DNA of 64,000 bases from Tubiluchus corallicola (Eukaryota; Priapulida; Priapulimorpha; Priapulimorphida; Tubiluchidae). The translations under genes were made by a program, and so were the position numbers. Within the stretch, counting starts at the first letter, position 1, and each line of letters begins with the position of its first letter. This document shows, piece after piece, positions 1 through 11,930 of the stretch. Under the pieces are notes generated by a model. The model did no database searches. It had not been told where the DNA came from and saw only the letters and a list, made by a program, of their open reading frames with translations. Location: contig JAQGDQ010000410.1 in NCBI GenBank assembly GCA_030141605.1, positions 142,965-206,964 on the forward strand, written 5' to 3'.

Positions 1-3000
1 TTGCCCATAAAAGTGAACACAGTTAAGCCGAGATGAGTTATCCAAATCGAGTGCTAATATCATCAACACATTTTTGGTTTTAAAGTTTACGTCTGAATTT
101 ATCAGATATCAAATTGCCATTTCGAAGAATGTAAACACTTTACTTTATGTCCTAGCAAGGATTTTCACCAAACTGTTTTTTAGGATTTGAAAAACTAGGG
201 CAGGATTTCCTAGAGTTTTAATCTTGGTAGCAACTAAACCTAGGGGTGGAAATGACGATTTCCAAATTTGATTTTAACACTTGTTATATTGCAAGCAGAT
301 CTTACATAGAAATATTTTGGATTAATTTTTATCAAATTGCATCGTAGTCCAAAATCTATATCAGGTTAATGAACATTCCTGTATGGTTTAATATTGATAA
401 ACATCACTACCAGTTGCATCTGAAAGCACTGTACATTAATGACATTGATATTTAGGTGGAATGGCGTCCATATAGTCTGAGACGGTCAACTGTCAATAAC
501 ATTATTACTGTCGTGCTTTTGGTCTCTGCTGTTAGCGTCTATCTTTTAGGTAGAAAAAACAAGATTTTGACGAAAAATGGCACTTAGAAAAAGTTAAAGT
601 CCTTGGCAAGAAACTGGTGTATTTCAAGTCAGCTGCTATGTAGCACGTGAGTACTAAAAGCATCTCAAGTATGAAAATCAAAGGCTGACATAGATCACAA
701 TGCCATTGAAAACAACTTGAAGGTGACTCGTTTCAGCATTAGCCGAATCAAACATGGCAGCATTTAGTCAAAAATTTTCTTCTTAGTATTTCCAACCGTA
801 CGGAAGAGATCTGCTGATTGTGCAGCTTGTCGATGTGCTTTATGAAACTCATTAACGATACTGAAGCTACATACCAGTTAGACAATGCAACAATGAAAAC
901 AAGCTAAAGTGTTCTCAAAAATAGCTTTAAAAACTCTGACGTTTGATTTTGGGCACGCTTTTGTAGTCACGTTTTCAATGTATTAGCAGCACTTTTCTAA
1001 ATGCCCCGTGGCTTTTAACTAGCGTGGCGTTGTCAGTGTGGAAATTTCCATTAACTAATTAGGGCATAATAGTACCACGTCGTATAGAGTTACCCACTCA
1101 CGGCCAAAGAGAATCAGGAAGCGAGAGTACAATTACATTCTGAACTATAACAACAACGTGATGAAGAGAAGCTTTACATGCATTACAAAAACACTGACAT
1201 GCGGGAAAAAATCTGTTATGCCTTTCAAGGAAGCGAAACCCCCTAACAGTTAAACGTAATGCAAATTAAAATAGCTTTGTCTGGAAACGTTTATGAGAAC
1301 ACACTTTAAAATCCCTTTTCTTCCCCTACAAAATCATGTACAGTGTTGAGCGTTCGCCGGTTGGGCCCTGAGGTTACAGATACAAGAGTCGTGATTACAT
1401 ACAGACTGGGTCTGCACCAAAAAGGAGAAGTTTCTTTTAGATTTCGAAATGTTTCTCGGTAATATTAATAACGCAGGTTGTTCTATTTTACTGATTATTA
1501 AGTATGTCAACATTAATAGACATTTCTAGTAATTATGTCAATCTAAAACCGAGGAGGAAGCTTAAACTTGAGCGGCTTTAAAATACACGCCGGCATTCGC
1601 TTGTATCATCTCGAGGGCGTTAAATTTCGTAATAAGAATTGTACTTGCCATCGAAATACTCAGATACTTTCAGGCTCTCATATTTGGTCACATGGTTTAG
1701 CATATATGCACTTGACAGACTTATGGCATGAATTCTGAATTTTTCCCGATGGATTAGATGGAAGCTGTTCAAACGATGAGAGAAAAATGGAAAACGCGTG
1801 TATGACAGTTCTTATCGATCAACCTCAGCAAAAATAATCAGCATTTCTGTCCCCGTTGGAAGATGTGGGCGTCATGCTCGTCATTTGAAGCCAAGGAAAC
1901 TACCGCTTGCCTGAAAAACAACTGTGCTGCAAAATGCCAGATGGTAACTAACGCGGCGATTTTGTTGAAACTAGCACTTTGATTGAGATACCACTTTGGT
2001 GAAAATAAACACGTCAGTGTTATTTTAGAGTAAGAATGCGTTTCGAGGCATGCGCCTATGCTTAACAATTGCACAAAAACTAAGCAAGAGAAAAGCCCTA
2101 TTCAAACTGTAAGTGTAATTTTTATTGGTTCATATTACACTTTAATGCTAATTTGCGTTACTTTCAATTTTGTTTATCTTTACCCATGTAAATATGTGTG
2201 GGTACTTTTCATGACGAAATAAACATATTCTAGTCCTCTACGTTCATACTGAACACTTGTGCGGCGGAAAAAGAGGTTTACTGCTCGCACCAACGGCAAC
2301 GATGACAACGATGATTGTGGTGTCAATGATAGTAGTGGCGGTGACTGGGAAGGTATTAGCAATGATGATTATGCGTGGTGATAAGATGACGAAGTGGATC
2401 ACAATCATGCGACGATATTGGAAAAATGGCCCAAATTTGTCGAATTTCCAGCGTTAACAAAATTGTTTCATTTTCTAAGCCCACCACATCACTCATCCAT
2501 TCGTGTGGACCATTAACAGCAACTACTGACAAAGGGTTTAAGCGTAGTTATATGATTATTACTCCCTTCTGTACTTAGCTGTAAGCTGCCCTGACTCACT
2601 GTAAGCCAGGCACTTAGTGCGCACTGTAAATATGAGATGATAAGATTTATGCGGGTAATGTGAAACAGTAACTGAAAAATTTGATAAGCAGATTGATCAG
2701 TCGATGAGTCGGTCGGTTGGTTCGTCTGCCTCTTTGTCTTTTAGTAGCTTATACAGTAGTGGGTCAGTCAGTCAGCCAAACAGTTAGTCAGTGATTCTAT
2801 TGCCCTGTCAGTTAGTCCGTCAGTTTGCAAGTCAGTCAGTTAGTTAATCAGCAAAACTCACGTAAAAGTTATAGGCCTAAATTTCGGAGTACCTTCTGAG
2901 AGACAACATTTATGCTGACCTCGGCGATAGCTGCATTTTACTAGATTTTATGGGCAACCGCATTTTCTGCACAAAACCTACAGCATTCGGAGATTAAGTT

Positions 3001-3237
3001 TAAACCTTCAGTAACTGCTCCAAGTGGACTTTTGTACATCCACCCACTTCTCTTTCCAGTTGCATGCCTCCAGCTTGTCTGACGTCAAGCAAGAGAGAAT
3101 TAATACCGCTGGCTTCTAATTACAAGTGGACGTCAATAATCTATTGCTTTTGTAAAGGGCAAACTTCATCTCTAATGAATAGCTCAATAAAGGCAGCGCC
3201 ACGTAACAAGTTCTTTTAGCCGCCTCTGTAATTCCAC

Positions 3238-3330
3238 CTCCCCCTCTCTCTCCCTCTGTTTCCCTTCCTCTCTCTTCTCTCTCTCTCTCTCTCTCTCTCC
3301 CCTTCTCTTCCTCTCTCTGTCTCTCTTCAT
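3238..3330. repeat. CT-rich microsatellite
   Basis: Interrupted (CT)n tract of about 90 bp, pyrimidine-only on the plus strand. Confidence 0.9.
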
Positions 3331-3415
3331 TGCTGTCTTAATCTATTCTTCTTACCTTATGTCTCATTCTTTCTCCTATTCCTTTTACTTATCAGTGCTT
3401 AGCTTCTCATCTGTA

Positions 3416-3482
3416 GTGATGATTATGATGATGAAGAAGAAGAAGAAAAAGATGATGATGACGATGATGATGATGATGATGC
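3416..3482. repeat. GAT/GAA trinucleotide tract
   Basis: Purine-rich run of GATGAT and GAAGAA units, about 65 bp. Confidence 0.85.
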
Positions 3483-4246
3483 TGACAGACATATATGACT
3501 CCAAATACAATCTTATTCTTTCGAGGCTTTCTTGAGAGGAGGAACTACTTTTTAGTCGACTCCGTGGTTAGGTATGCCAGTTCAAAGTACTTGTTTACTT
3601 TCTTGTTGAACACTAATACTGGAATGTTGCTATTTAAGCAACCAAGCATTTCATTAATGAGCGAACGTAGTCAACCAAGACCTCTAAAACTTCACCAAGT
3701 GCTGCGCGGTTAGGTCGTTTTTTGTACACAGTGTTCCAGAAAAGAGCAAAAACGCCATTTTGGAGGTTTTCACCTTCCGTTTTCAGAGACACATGTAGAA
3801 AAAATTTCCTAGCGGTATTCGGTCCTTCATAAGTCCTAATCAGTTAGTATGTGACTCTGGACAAACAACTTGCCAGGAATCGATAGACTTGAACTGATAC
3901 TGAATAGACGGTATGCGTTGACTAATTAATATTTATCACTGCAAGAACTATTCGATCCGGGTTCTGGATGCATTGCAGACATACTATTGCGGACAAACTA
4001 CTATTGATACATGCTGTAAGGAACTGACATATTCACCTCGATTATTCTGTTACTGTTCCAAAGACTGTCCCCTGTTTTTTATGATTGGTCTAAACTTATT
4101 CGCATAAGTTGTGTTGCGTCGTTAAAAAAACACGGTCAGCATCTTTCAAACCATAATACTTTATTATTAGGCATCCTGGAAGCTGGAATTCAGCACTCAG
4201 TGGCAGAGCTCATTAAATGGCCTTCTATCACAGTTAGTCCTCTGTC

Positions 4247-4280
4247 GGTCAGTCAGTCAGTCAGTCAGTCAGTCAGTCAG
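4247..4280. repeat. (GTCA)n microsatellite
   Basis: Eight tandem GTCA units. A diverged run of the same motif lies at about 2755-2850. Confidence 0.85.
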
Positions 4281-5873
4281 TAAGCAAATACGTAGTGGTG
4301 GTGGGCCTGGACTCTGTTTACTGAAAAAGCTAATCCTCAGAGATGAGATGCTAAATTGACAGAGGTATCGCAGCCACGTTCAGATATGAAGAATATCTTC
4401 CTCGATTAAGTAAACAGCCAGAACAGCATGGCGAATGAAACCGTCTAGATGAGTATTGACTATTGAACCCACTGGTCAGTAATACATTCACTAACCAGTC
4501 ATTGTGTTGCTTAGCTTCAATCCTTACCATGACCACTCGGCTGTAACCTTCCAAGCAAGCAAAAAACGTCGTATTTGTTTGTCCTTTGTGTGATGATCAT
4601 ACAAATTCAATTATTAGCGGCGTGACTAATGAATCAATAGCTACAGAAACTACAGAGACTACTACAGTTATAGAAGATACAGACAAATGGGCACACTTCT
4701 TAGCAAACCATTACAACCACAACCTCCCCGTCAGCGTTTTAATCCTACCTGCTTTGAATATTTAGTGAACCATCTCGTTTGAAATTACATATTGCGTTCA
4801 TCATTCAATTACTGTTCCCATCTTCATTCTGCAAATTTATGAGATCTAAAATAGAGAAAATCGTGTAAAATACGATACGTCTTAATTACGTTTCGGCTTA
4901 TCGTTTTTCCGAAACAATCTTTATAGCGTCATTAGGTATAATCTCACACTGTCGAATTGCGCGTAGTTCTTTCTCGCAGCGACGATTTTCTGATTTTTAC
5001 CAGGCTGAGAATATTAATCGATCTGTGACGTCAGCCAGTGCGAGTCTGACGTCAGCGAGCAGGTACTTATTTCCTTGCCAGTGTGTAATTTTAGAATTTT
5101 CTCCTAGCTTTACAAGACAGAAGAGAGAATCGGTTTCCTTATTAAGCAAGCTTTTCTGTTTTCTCTTCCGTTGTAAAAATATAAAACTGGAACTGAATAA
5201 GATTTAAACAAATCTGCTAGTCTGCGCAGTTTGGTAAACGAATGCATGCGTTGATTTTAAAATTCGTTGATCGAAAGATTCTAAATTATTGTCAGAGTTT
5301 TTGCATGGTTGTATACGTGCTTGTGTAACAATTTTCACGGTTTCATACTAATGTTCTCATCTGCTGCTGTACGTTTAGCAAACCATCACGACAGGATAAG
5401 ATTCAAAATGTTGCGCCGTTTGGGACTATGTAGGCCCTTTTTAATTTTTTAATCCGAAATTGTATTGTCAGAGTTTTTGGAATGTTACATACTTGCCGGA
5501 GTAACAATGTTGACCACAACAAATTTGTCTCTTTAAATAATTATAACCCTCAGATCTCCACTATAATGACGAAAGCAAGCAAATACTACACCATCACCTA
5601 CATTCAATTTCAGTTAAGAAAACAGTCTTAATGCTTCTGCCACCTTGAGCTACCGAAAGTCTTGTAGACCCGCATTCCCAGACGTTCGTTAACAATTATT
5701 TAACCAGCCAAAACAAGTTCAATTAATATTTCATTTCACCGTGGGATGGTTGTTGTAATCTTGCAGACGAAGTTTTGGTATTCTGTTAATAATACATGAA
5801 CGAAATTCATGCATAATTGACTTAATGGTTCTCTTCTTGCAAGATATAACACTTAGTGCTTTGAGCATTGCTA

Positions 5874-5888
5874 CCTCTCTCTCTCTCT

Positions 5889-5965
<77 letters not shown>

Positions 5966-5998
5966 TCCTCTCTCTCTCCGTCCCTCTCTCTCCTTCTC
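5874..5998. repeat. (TC)n microsatellite
   Basis: About 125 bp of nearly pure TC on the plus strand. It directly abuts the retrotransposon scrap at 6007. Confidence 0.95.
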
Positions 5999-6006
5999 TG
6001 GAGTAT

Positions 6007-6450
6007 ATGAATTTACGCTACACCAGACAAGAATCTATCAAATTTCAAAGCTCGCAATGGAGGCGTAGAATTCAACATAGGAACCAACTAGATGGCATAG
6101 CCACTAACATTACAACCCCAGAACTAAAGTCACTAAGCTTACCATTAAACAGTAAGCAGAGGTGCGTTGAAACCAAAGCACTAAGCTTGTTATTGAAAAG
6201 AGGAACACGGTCTTTTTTACACAGTATTGGAGAAGCAGCCACAAATGAATGCGCATGTCATAGTAGGGAAGCACAAACTTCTGACCATCTACTCTTTAAT
6301 TGTAAATTGTAGTTTAGTTGACCAAGAAGCCAGAAAAATTTTTATCGATGTTCTGCCCAACCGGGTATTAAGAAAGATTTACTTTAAAAGAAACGCATTA
6401 GTTTGTGATAAATTTATACAAGTGGTAAAAGATATCATTTACAAAAATCT
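6007..6450 (+). pseudogene. Decayed non-LTR retrotransposon C-terminus
   Basis: Two overlapping open frames (6007-6312 and a second frame open from about 6227 to 6450) read as one protein across a single frameshift near 6300. The joined region carries a C-x-C spacing, then TSDHLLFNC and a following ER/DQEAR-like segment. This resembles the C-x(2)C...H...C knuckle that follows the reverse transcriptase in many LINE-type ORF2 proteins, where the consensus is ETPEHLLFEC. No reverse transcriptase or endonuclease is nearby, so this is a fragment. It is flanked on both sides by (TC)n, which suggests insertion into, or mobilisation with, a microsatellite. The assignment rests on motif memory only. 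Confidence 0.5.
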
Positions 6451-6451
6451 C

Positions 6452-6466
6452 TCCCCCCTCTCTCTC

Positions 6467-6498
<32 letters not shown>

Positions 6499-6510
6499 CC
6501 TCTCTCTTTC
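6452..6510. repeat. (TC)n microsatellite
   Basis: Second TC array, on the right side of the retrotransposon scrap. Confidence 0.9.
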
Positions 6511-8222
6511 TTTCAAACCACTTTTAAACTAGGACAAGTAATCGACTTTTATTCTAAATCATATTAAAGTTTGTATCCACCAAAGAAGCCAAATCATAAA
6601 AGCTGTTCACCATTCGCTGGCAAATATTTTGCTGATTTATTTCTGGAAATATGTAAGCAAGAATTAGGTGTGTAACTAAATTAGATGCACTGTTGCGTCA
6701 ACACGTGACCTCAAGGGAAATAACGGCACTACATTTATTTGAGAGTATTTCACTGTTAGATAACAAGGCGTTATCACGAACACCAGCACTACCGGCTTTA
6801 ATTTTCCGCTTTCCAGAAAAGACTTTCAAAATCTCAATGCACAGCTTTGTCATCTGATTCGAAACCGCTTACTTAATTTTCGGTATCAAGTTTTTGGGTA
6901 GCTCAGTATTGATTTATAAACTTTCGTTAGGACGGAGGACGACAAATCCAACACCAACACATTACTGAAATCGCAGGAGATTTAGGGGATATATGTATTT
7001 GGAAGCGCATTTAGCACGTGCGATAAAAACTACGACATTTAATATGTCGACATTTGAAAGGTTAGACGGCAGTTTATCAATGTCCCATCAATACAGATTA
7101 AGCGTGCTCTATTGTTGGTGCGCAAGCAAGACGCCATCCCAAGAAGCCTAGTGCTATTAAATTGATTTTAACCTTTTGTGCACACAGCGCTCGCTTTACT
7201 GTATCTGAAAGTATGCTCATGCAGAATGTCATAACTAAAAACAAGTTTTTAATAGACAGTAAATTTTTGCATGACCTTGCGCACTTTTCAACTTTTGAAG
7301 TCTTGCTGAATTTCTGAAGCCCGCTGCGTTCGTGGTCTGGTTCTGTTTAGCTTCTATTTACAGTACTGACATAGTACTGACGTGTTTGTGAGACCAAGAG
7401 AATGCTTTAAGAAAGCAATCTGGAAACAGATCCATCTTTAGTATGCAGAAACTCAAAAAACTTGCTTAAGACCTGAAGAATTATAAGAAAATCATCATTT
7501 ATTAGTGGATATTGCATATACTCTCCTCTTTCAACTAGATGATGAGAGTTCAGATGATAAGAGATGATGGTGTACTTCCCCTGTAATATTAATCAGGTGT
7601 ACACATTTCTCAGTAATATGTGTTCTTGTCTTGTAAAACAACATAATTTAGTCGTTTTCATTTAATCAATCACTGATGAGTAATAATCAGCATAAAGCAG
7701 CGGTTTTATCTTGTCCGACACACCAGTATGGGTTATGAAAACCTGCAAAGTGTAGCATGCTCCTGTTAATAAATTCATAACAATAACCATTATAAGTAAG
7801 TTTAATTACAAAGTTCTCTGATGTGTGCATAAAATGTGCTCCATTGGTGTAATCTATAACAAATCAGATTAAGTGCTTTATAAAACTAAAATAATTTGAA
7901 ACAGGGTATCGCACGTAAACATATTGCCAACTACACGTCAAAGTTGAAACTGTGGCGTTTGTGGTAATTGATTGTACTTGCTGTTTTCAACAGATGAGAT
8001 AAGATCCATTAATTAAATAGCAAGGTTATGAACATAAGTGAATGTGAACTTTTAAAAAGTTACAAATCAAATTCTCATTTATTTTATTGCAAAAATTATT
8101 CCTAGCACATGTAATTGGCATCTTCCGTACTTCTGAAGCATTCTAAACACCAACAGTCTGTGCTTGCCAAAATATTTAATTATTGTCGGCAAAAGTGATT
8201 TTACAAAAGTATTTCTTTACAG
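6511..8222. other. Intergenic / Tob upstream region
   Basis: No gene recognised. The 3' part probably includes the 5'-UTR intron of the Tob gene, because a good acceptor (pyrimidine run then ACAG) ends at 8222. I could not place a first untranslated exon or promoter. Confidence 0.4.
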
Positions 8223-8253
8223 ATCAGTAAACTGACAGCTAGCTAACAAAGCC

Positions 8254-9336
8254 ATGAACGTGGAGATTCAAGTTGCCCTCAACTTTATCATCTCCTACCT
8301 CTTTAACAAGTTGCCAAGACGACGCATAAATATTTTTGCTGAAGAGCTAGAAAGAGGACTAAAGCGAAAATTCCAAGGGCACTGGTATCCCCAGTGCCCA
8401 GCTAAGGGTAGCGGGTACAGATGTGTCCGTATTGGGAAGGAACTTGATCCAGTTATGCGACAGGCAGCTTATGAAAGCGGACTTTCGGAAAACGAAATCA
8501 AGGAAAATTTGCCCAAAGAACTGGCAGTATGGATCGATCCTGGTGAGGTGTCTTATCTTATTGGTGACAAAGGTCCAGCCAAAATCATGTACTCTGAAAA
8601 CAATTGCACGGATAATAGACGAGGACCTGGTGACTGTGATAAGGATGTCAGCCTGCCAATGTGCAAGGTAAAGGCATTCAACCCAGAGGCTCAGACTTTC
8701 AAACCAATCAGTGATACTGGTGCCATGTGTAATGGCTCCACTTCTCCACAGCACGTCTACAATCCAGGAGTGGCAGCCAGTGTTGCCACACCTACCACTA
8801 ACAATGTTTTCATTCCACGAGCAGGTCACGGTAGTACTCCACAATTCACTGCTGCCAGCTTTGCACAGACGAAATTCGGGTCTACCAAGATGAAGAACGC
8901 CACACCCCGTAAGAACCTGCAGCGATCATCGCCAACCGACTTCAACCAAGTGAAACAGCGCAACATGATTCAGGCATTCTACAACAACCAAGGATACACA
9001 CTGCAGAGCCCGCGATCTATTTCTCCAAGTTTCCATCCAGACATCAGTCCGTTTTCAATTCCGCAGTCTCTAACGCCACCAAGAGCAAACACAGTTAGTA
9101 TGACATCTCCAATAGGCCTGGATACCCAGTTTGGCGAGCTGTACACCAATCATGCACAACAGCAGCTAATCAATGCCAACTTGAACCAGATGAAACCAGA
9201 TCTCTTTTATGGTTCTATCATCAACAACAACATGCCACAAGATAACAGAAAGGCTTTAATTGATGGTATCACAGGGCATCCTTCTCCTCCTTCATGTACA
9301 GGCAACCAAAATCGTCTTTTGGTCCACGCCAACTAA
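8254..9336 (+). CDS. Tob: Tob/BTG-family anti-proliferative protein
   Basis: Single-exon CDS of 360 aa. Residues 1-115 form a BTG/Tob domain very close to vertebrate TOB1: EIQVALNFIISYL at the N-terminus, a basic PRRR and the ELERGLKRKF helix, then GHWYP and the VWIDPGEVSYLIG box that in this family contacts the CAF1/CNOT7 deadenylase. A PAM2-type poly(A)-binding-protein motif, AFNPEAQTFKPIS, lies at residues 141-153. The remainder is a low-complexity S/T/P/N/Q tail. Known Tob proteins bridge CCR4-NOT to PABP and promote mRNA deadenylation. A strong acceptor (TTTCTTTACAG) ends at 8222, 31 nt before the ATG. That implies one intron in the 5' UTR and an intact coding exon, as in vertebrate TOB1. 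The start is chosen because the domain begins at residue 3. Confidence 0.95.
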   Translation: MNVEIQVALNFIISYLFNKLPRRRINIFAEELERGLKRKFQGHWYPQCPAKGSGYRCVRIGKELDPVMRQAAYESGLSENEIKENLPKELAVWIDPGEVSYLIGDKGPAKIMYSENNCTDNRRGPGDCDKDVSLPMCKVKAFNPEAQTFKPISDTGAMCNGSTSPQHVYNPGVAASVATPTTNNVFIPRAGHGSTPQFTAASFAQTKFGSTKMKNATPRKNLQRSSPTDFNQVKQRNMIQAFYNNQGYTLQSPRSISPSFHPDISPFSIPQSLTPPRANTVSMTSPIGLDTQFGELYTNHAQQQLINANLNQMKPDLFYGSIINNNMPQDNRKALIDGITGHPSPPSCTGNQNRLLVHAN

Positions 9337-10070
9337 TGCGAAATGCCTGAATCCTATAATATTCAAGTCGTTCTAGTGAATCACTTCTTTGTATCATTGT
9401 TGTTAACATCAATATTAAAAAAGTGGCAGGTTGCTGCAGGATGTATGATTATTTTATGTAGTGACATATTTATTATTGCAATGTCATTCGTAACCAAATT
9501 AATACACTATCTGAACTCACACTGGTGTAAATGGCATTGAGACACCAAATGCCTTGTTACACAATTTACTTATTCAGTGTTCACATCTCATCATGATGTT
9601 GTTGATGGTAACAATCTAAACCTACACCCTGGAATCTATGATATTTATTGTCCATTATTATTTCTAAGCATTATTATATAAGATACTTATTATTACATCT
9701 ATTAAAATTCATATAGTTAGTAGAAGGAGGTGAGAAGTATCATAGATCGTGTACTCTTGTGGTACAGTATATTATATAGGTTTCGTAATTTTGTAATTTT
9801 TGCACTAGACTTTATTTTTGTATGGCAAATGCTTTAGTTTTTATTACTATTAACAAGTTGCAAATTTACAATAATTATTATTGTATTGGACTATGTCCTA
9901 ATGTACACCTTTTCGGAAGTGTTATAATAATGTGTGACGTCACCTGGCTTTCATGGTTTCTGTGGAACCCCAGAAACGAGCAGTATAATATTGCTAGTGT
10001 TAATAGATAAAGAAGTTAAACAAGCAGCAAAACTGTGTTAAACTAATGAATATGATAAAACAACACTTAC
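9337..10070. other. Probable Tob 3' UTR and flank
   Basis: AT-rich sequence with no gene. ATTAAA-type poly(A) signals occur (for example near 9701), but I cannot fix the transcript end. One TGACGTCA lies at 9935-9942. Confidence 0.4.
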
Positions 10071-10296
10071 AATTAAATTTTGCTACCAAACTTAAAAGAC
10101 AGTAAGCGTGAAAAAGTTAGAATATAGCCTCGATTTGAACGAAAAACCTTCTGCTTACAAAACCTAAGTGCAAAATTTTTAGACAATTAGGCGCAGCAAA
10201 AGGCCTTGTTAGCAGAAGGCCCCTGGATTCAAATCCAGACTGCGTTCCAACTTTTTTATACTTCCTGTCTTTCACGTTTGGCATCAAAATTTAATT
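10071..10296. mobile_element. Foldback element with tRNA-like B-box segment
   Basis: Imperfect inverted repeat of about 226 bp. The left end (AATTAAATTTTG, CCAAACTTAAAAGACAG, AAAAAGTTAGAA) reappears in reverse complement at the right end. The right arm contains GGATTCAAATCC, close to a Pol III B box, and about 30 nt upstream TAGGCGCAGC, an A-box-like string. No clean cloverleaf with anticodon stem could be drawn, so this is called a MITE or tRNA-derived repeat rather than a tRNA gene. Confidence 0.55.
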
Positions 10297-10951
10297 AAAT
10301 GGGATTTGTGCCATCATTACTAATAATTTTGACATCAAGATGTTTTTGGTGAACAATTGTACTGATCATGGTCACAAGAATTAGCTACGATCTAACTGGT
10401 GAGTTTTCCATAATTGGAATAATGACTTTGCAAGAAGTTTTACCTTTAGATTTCAAATGACAGTACTTTCTTCGATTCGATAGAGGCTGATCCCTCTCAC
10501 AGACATCATCAAGATAATGTCAGAGGCAGTTCTATAACACTCCGTATTCTGATCGAATACAACTTGGTAAATGTCACGAGGCACGTGTGTTGATCGTGCA
10601 AACCTTTGCAAATAATACAAGCATGCAATTGGAAATGTCAGTTGAAACAGGAGAGCGCACATTTCTGTATTATAATGCAACATTATGTGCACAGCTTTTA
10701 CGAACTGTATATTGCAATTCATTAGGTCACACTGTATGATTACCAAATATGGCAAAATTGCTACCTATTAGATGAAATACGTCTTATGTAAGATGGTGTA
10801 GAAAGCATTTACGACTGCTAGCACTCTTGATAATTTACTGTTATTATGGTTCTGCAATTGTCGGGGTGAATTTAATATAGTCGGTGCCAGTATATCCGAA
10901 TGAAGCCGCCCAGAAACTTTTTTGTATGCCCAGTCTACTTACTGGGATCAC

Positions 10952-10952
<1 letters not shown>

Positions 10953-10997
<45 letters not shown>
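10953..10997. repeat. (TTA)n microsatellite
   Basis: About 15 tandem TTA units. Confidence 0.9.
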
Positions 10998-10998
<1 letters not shown>

Positions 10999-11872
10999 TT
11001 TTGTTGCTAAGCGCACATCACGGCTACTGAGCATTCGTGTACTTATTGAATATACGCAATTAGACGTACTAACTCAACGCATCATGATGCCAGACAATGA
11101 TGCAGACTCGTTAAATGATTTTCGCGATAACTCACAGCTTCACAGGTGACAACAGGATATAATTAGAGCAGCCACGCAGCAGGCTATTATAGTTCCCTTG
11201 GGTGTAGTTTGTGGCTTTCAGGGGCAGTTATGCATATAAAAATTCAAAATGAATGCGTCGTTCAACAACTTTTTTATCACAATTTCAACTTTGGCATGTT
11301 ACTTGAAGATATCTATTTATTTGAATCACGATATGTTTCATAGATCTGTATCTGCTTTCTTAAGTGGATTAAATGTAATGAATACAGTAATAAATATATA
11401 AATGCAAGCGCTAGTCTTTGCAGCTAAATTACAGGAAAATTTTGTGGAGTATGCTAACAAATCCACGTTTCAGCTACTGTACAAAACTTTTATTTTAGCT
11501 GTAAAATTAGCATAGACATTTGTATACTTACTATTGTATATCATTAAATCTATTTTTAGTTAACTTCAAAAAGTTGATGAGGCCCTACGAAACATGTCAC
11601 GGTTCAAATAAATAAATTTTAGCTTTCATTTTTTAATCTAGTACAATGATTAGTTCTGGCTTTGCCCAATAAGTGATTGACGCATTTTTATCCAAATTAC
11701 AGAGAAACTTCTGAAGTTTGTGATAGTATTACACTTATTACTCGGTGCTTCGAAAATGCTTTTAAGTTTTTGGCAGCCCAAGTAAAATTCCTACAAAAAT
11801 TAATTTGTGGTTACAGATCTGTGTTTCCCCACAAATGGACGGTTACTTCCAACAAAGCTGCCTCTAGCTAGT

Positions 11873-11930
11873 TCTATTTCCTATACTGAAACGGATACCT
11901 TTCTGACCAGTTCCATTTCCTATACTGAAA
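11873..11930. repeat. Short direct repeat, two copies
   Basis: The unit TTTCCTATACTGAAACG with upstream AGTTC occurs twice, about 34 bp apart. Confidence 0.75.

Larger units (their letters stand above)
1..5868. other. Intergenic, no recognisable gene
   Basis: No open frame here looks like a protein family I know, and none has convincing splice context. The stretch holds simple repeats: degenerate GTCA-type repeats at about 2755-2850, a CT-rich tract at 3238-3330, a GAT/GAA tract at 3416-3482 and a (GTCA)n run at 4247-4280. There are three copies of the palindrome TGACGTCA (3080, 5026, 5047). Nothing else is supportable. Confidence 0.5.

Noticed and set aside
8359-8844. 161-codon minus-strand open frame
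   Set aside because: Antisense to the BTG domain of the Tob gene.
10180-10260. tRNA gene
   Set aside because: A- and B-box-like strings exist, but no consistent acceptor and anticodon stems could be drawn, and the region is part of a foldback.
10453-10755. 100-codon minus-strand open frame
   Set aside because: No recognisable domain or neighbouring exon; length is within chance expectation for this sequence.
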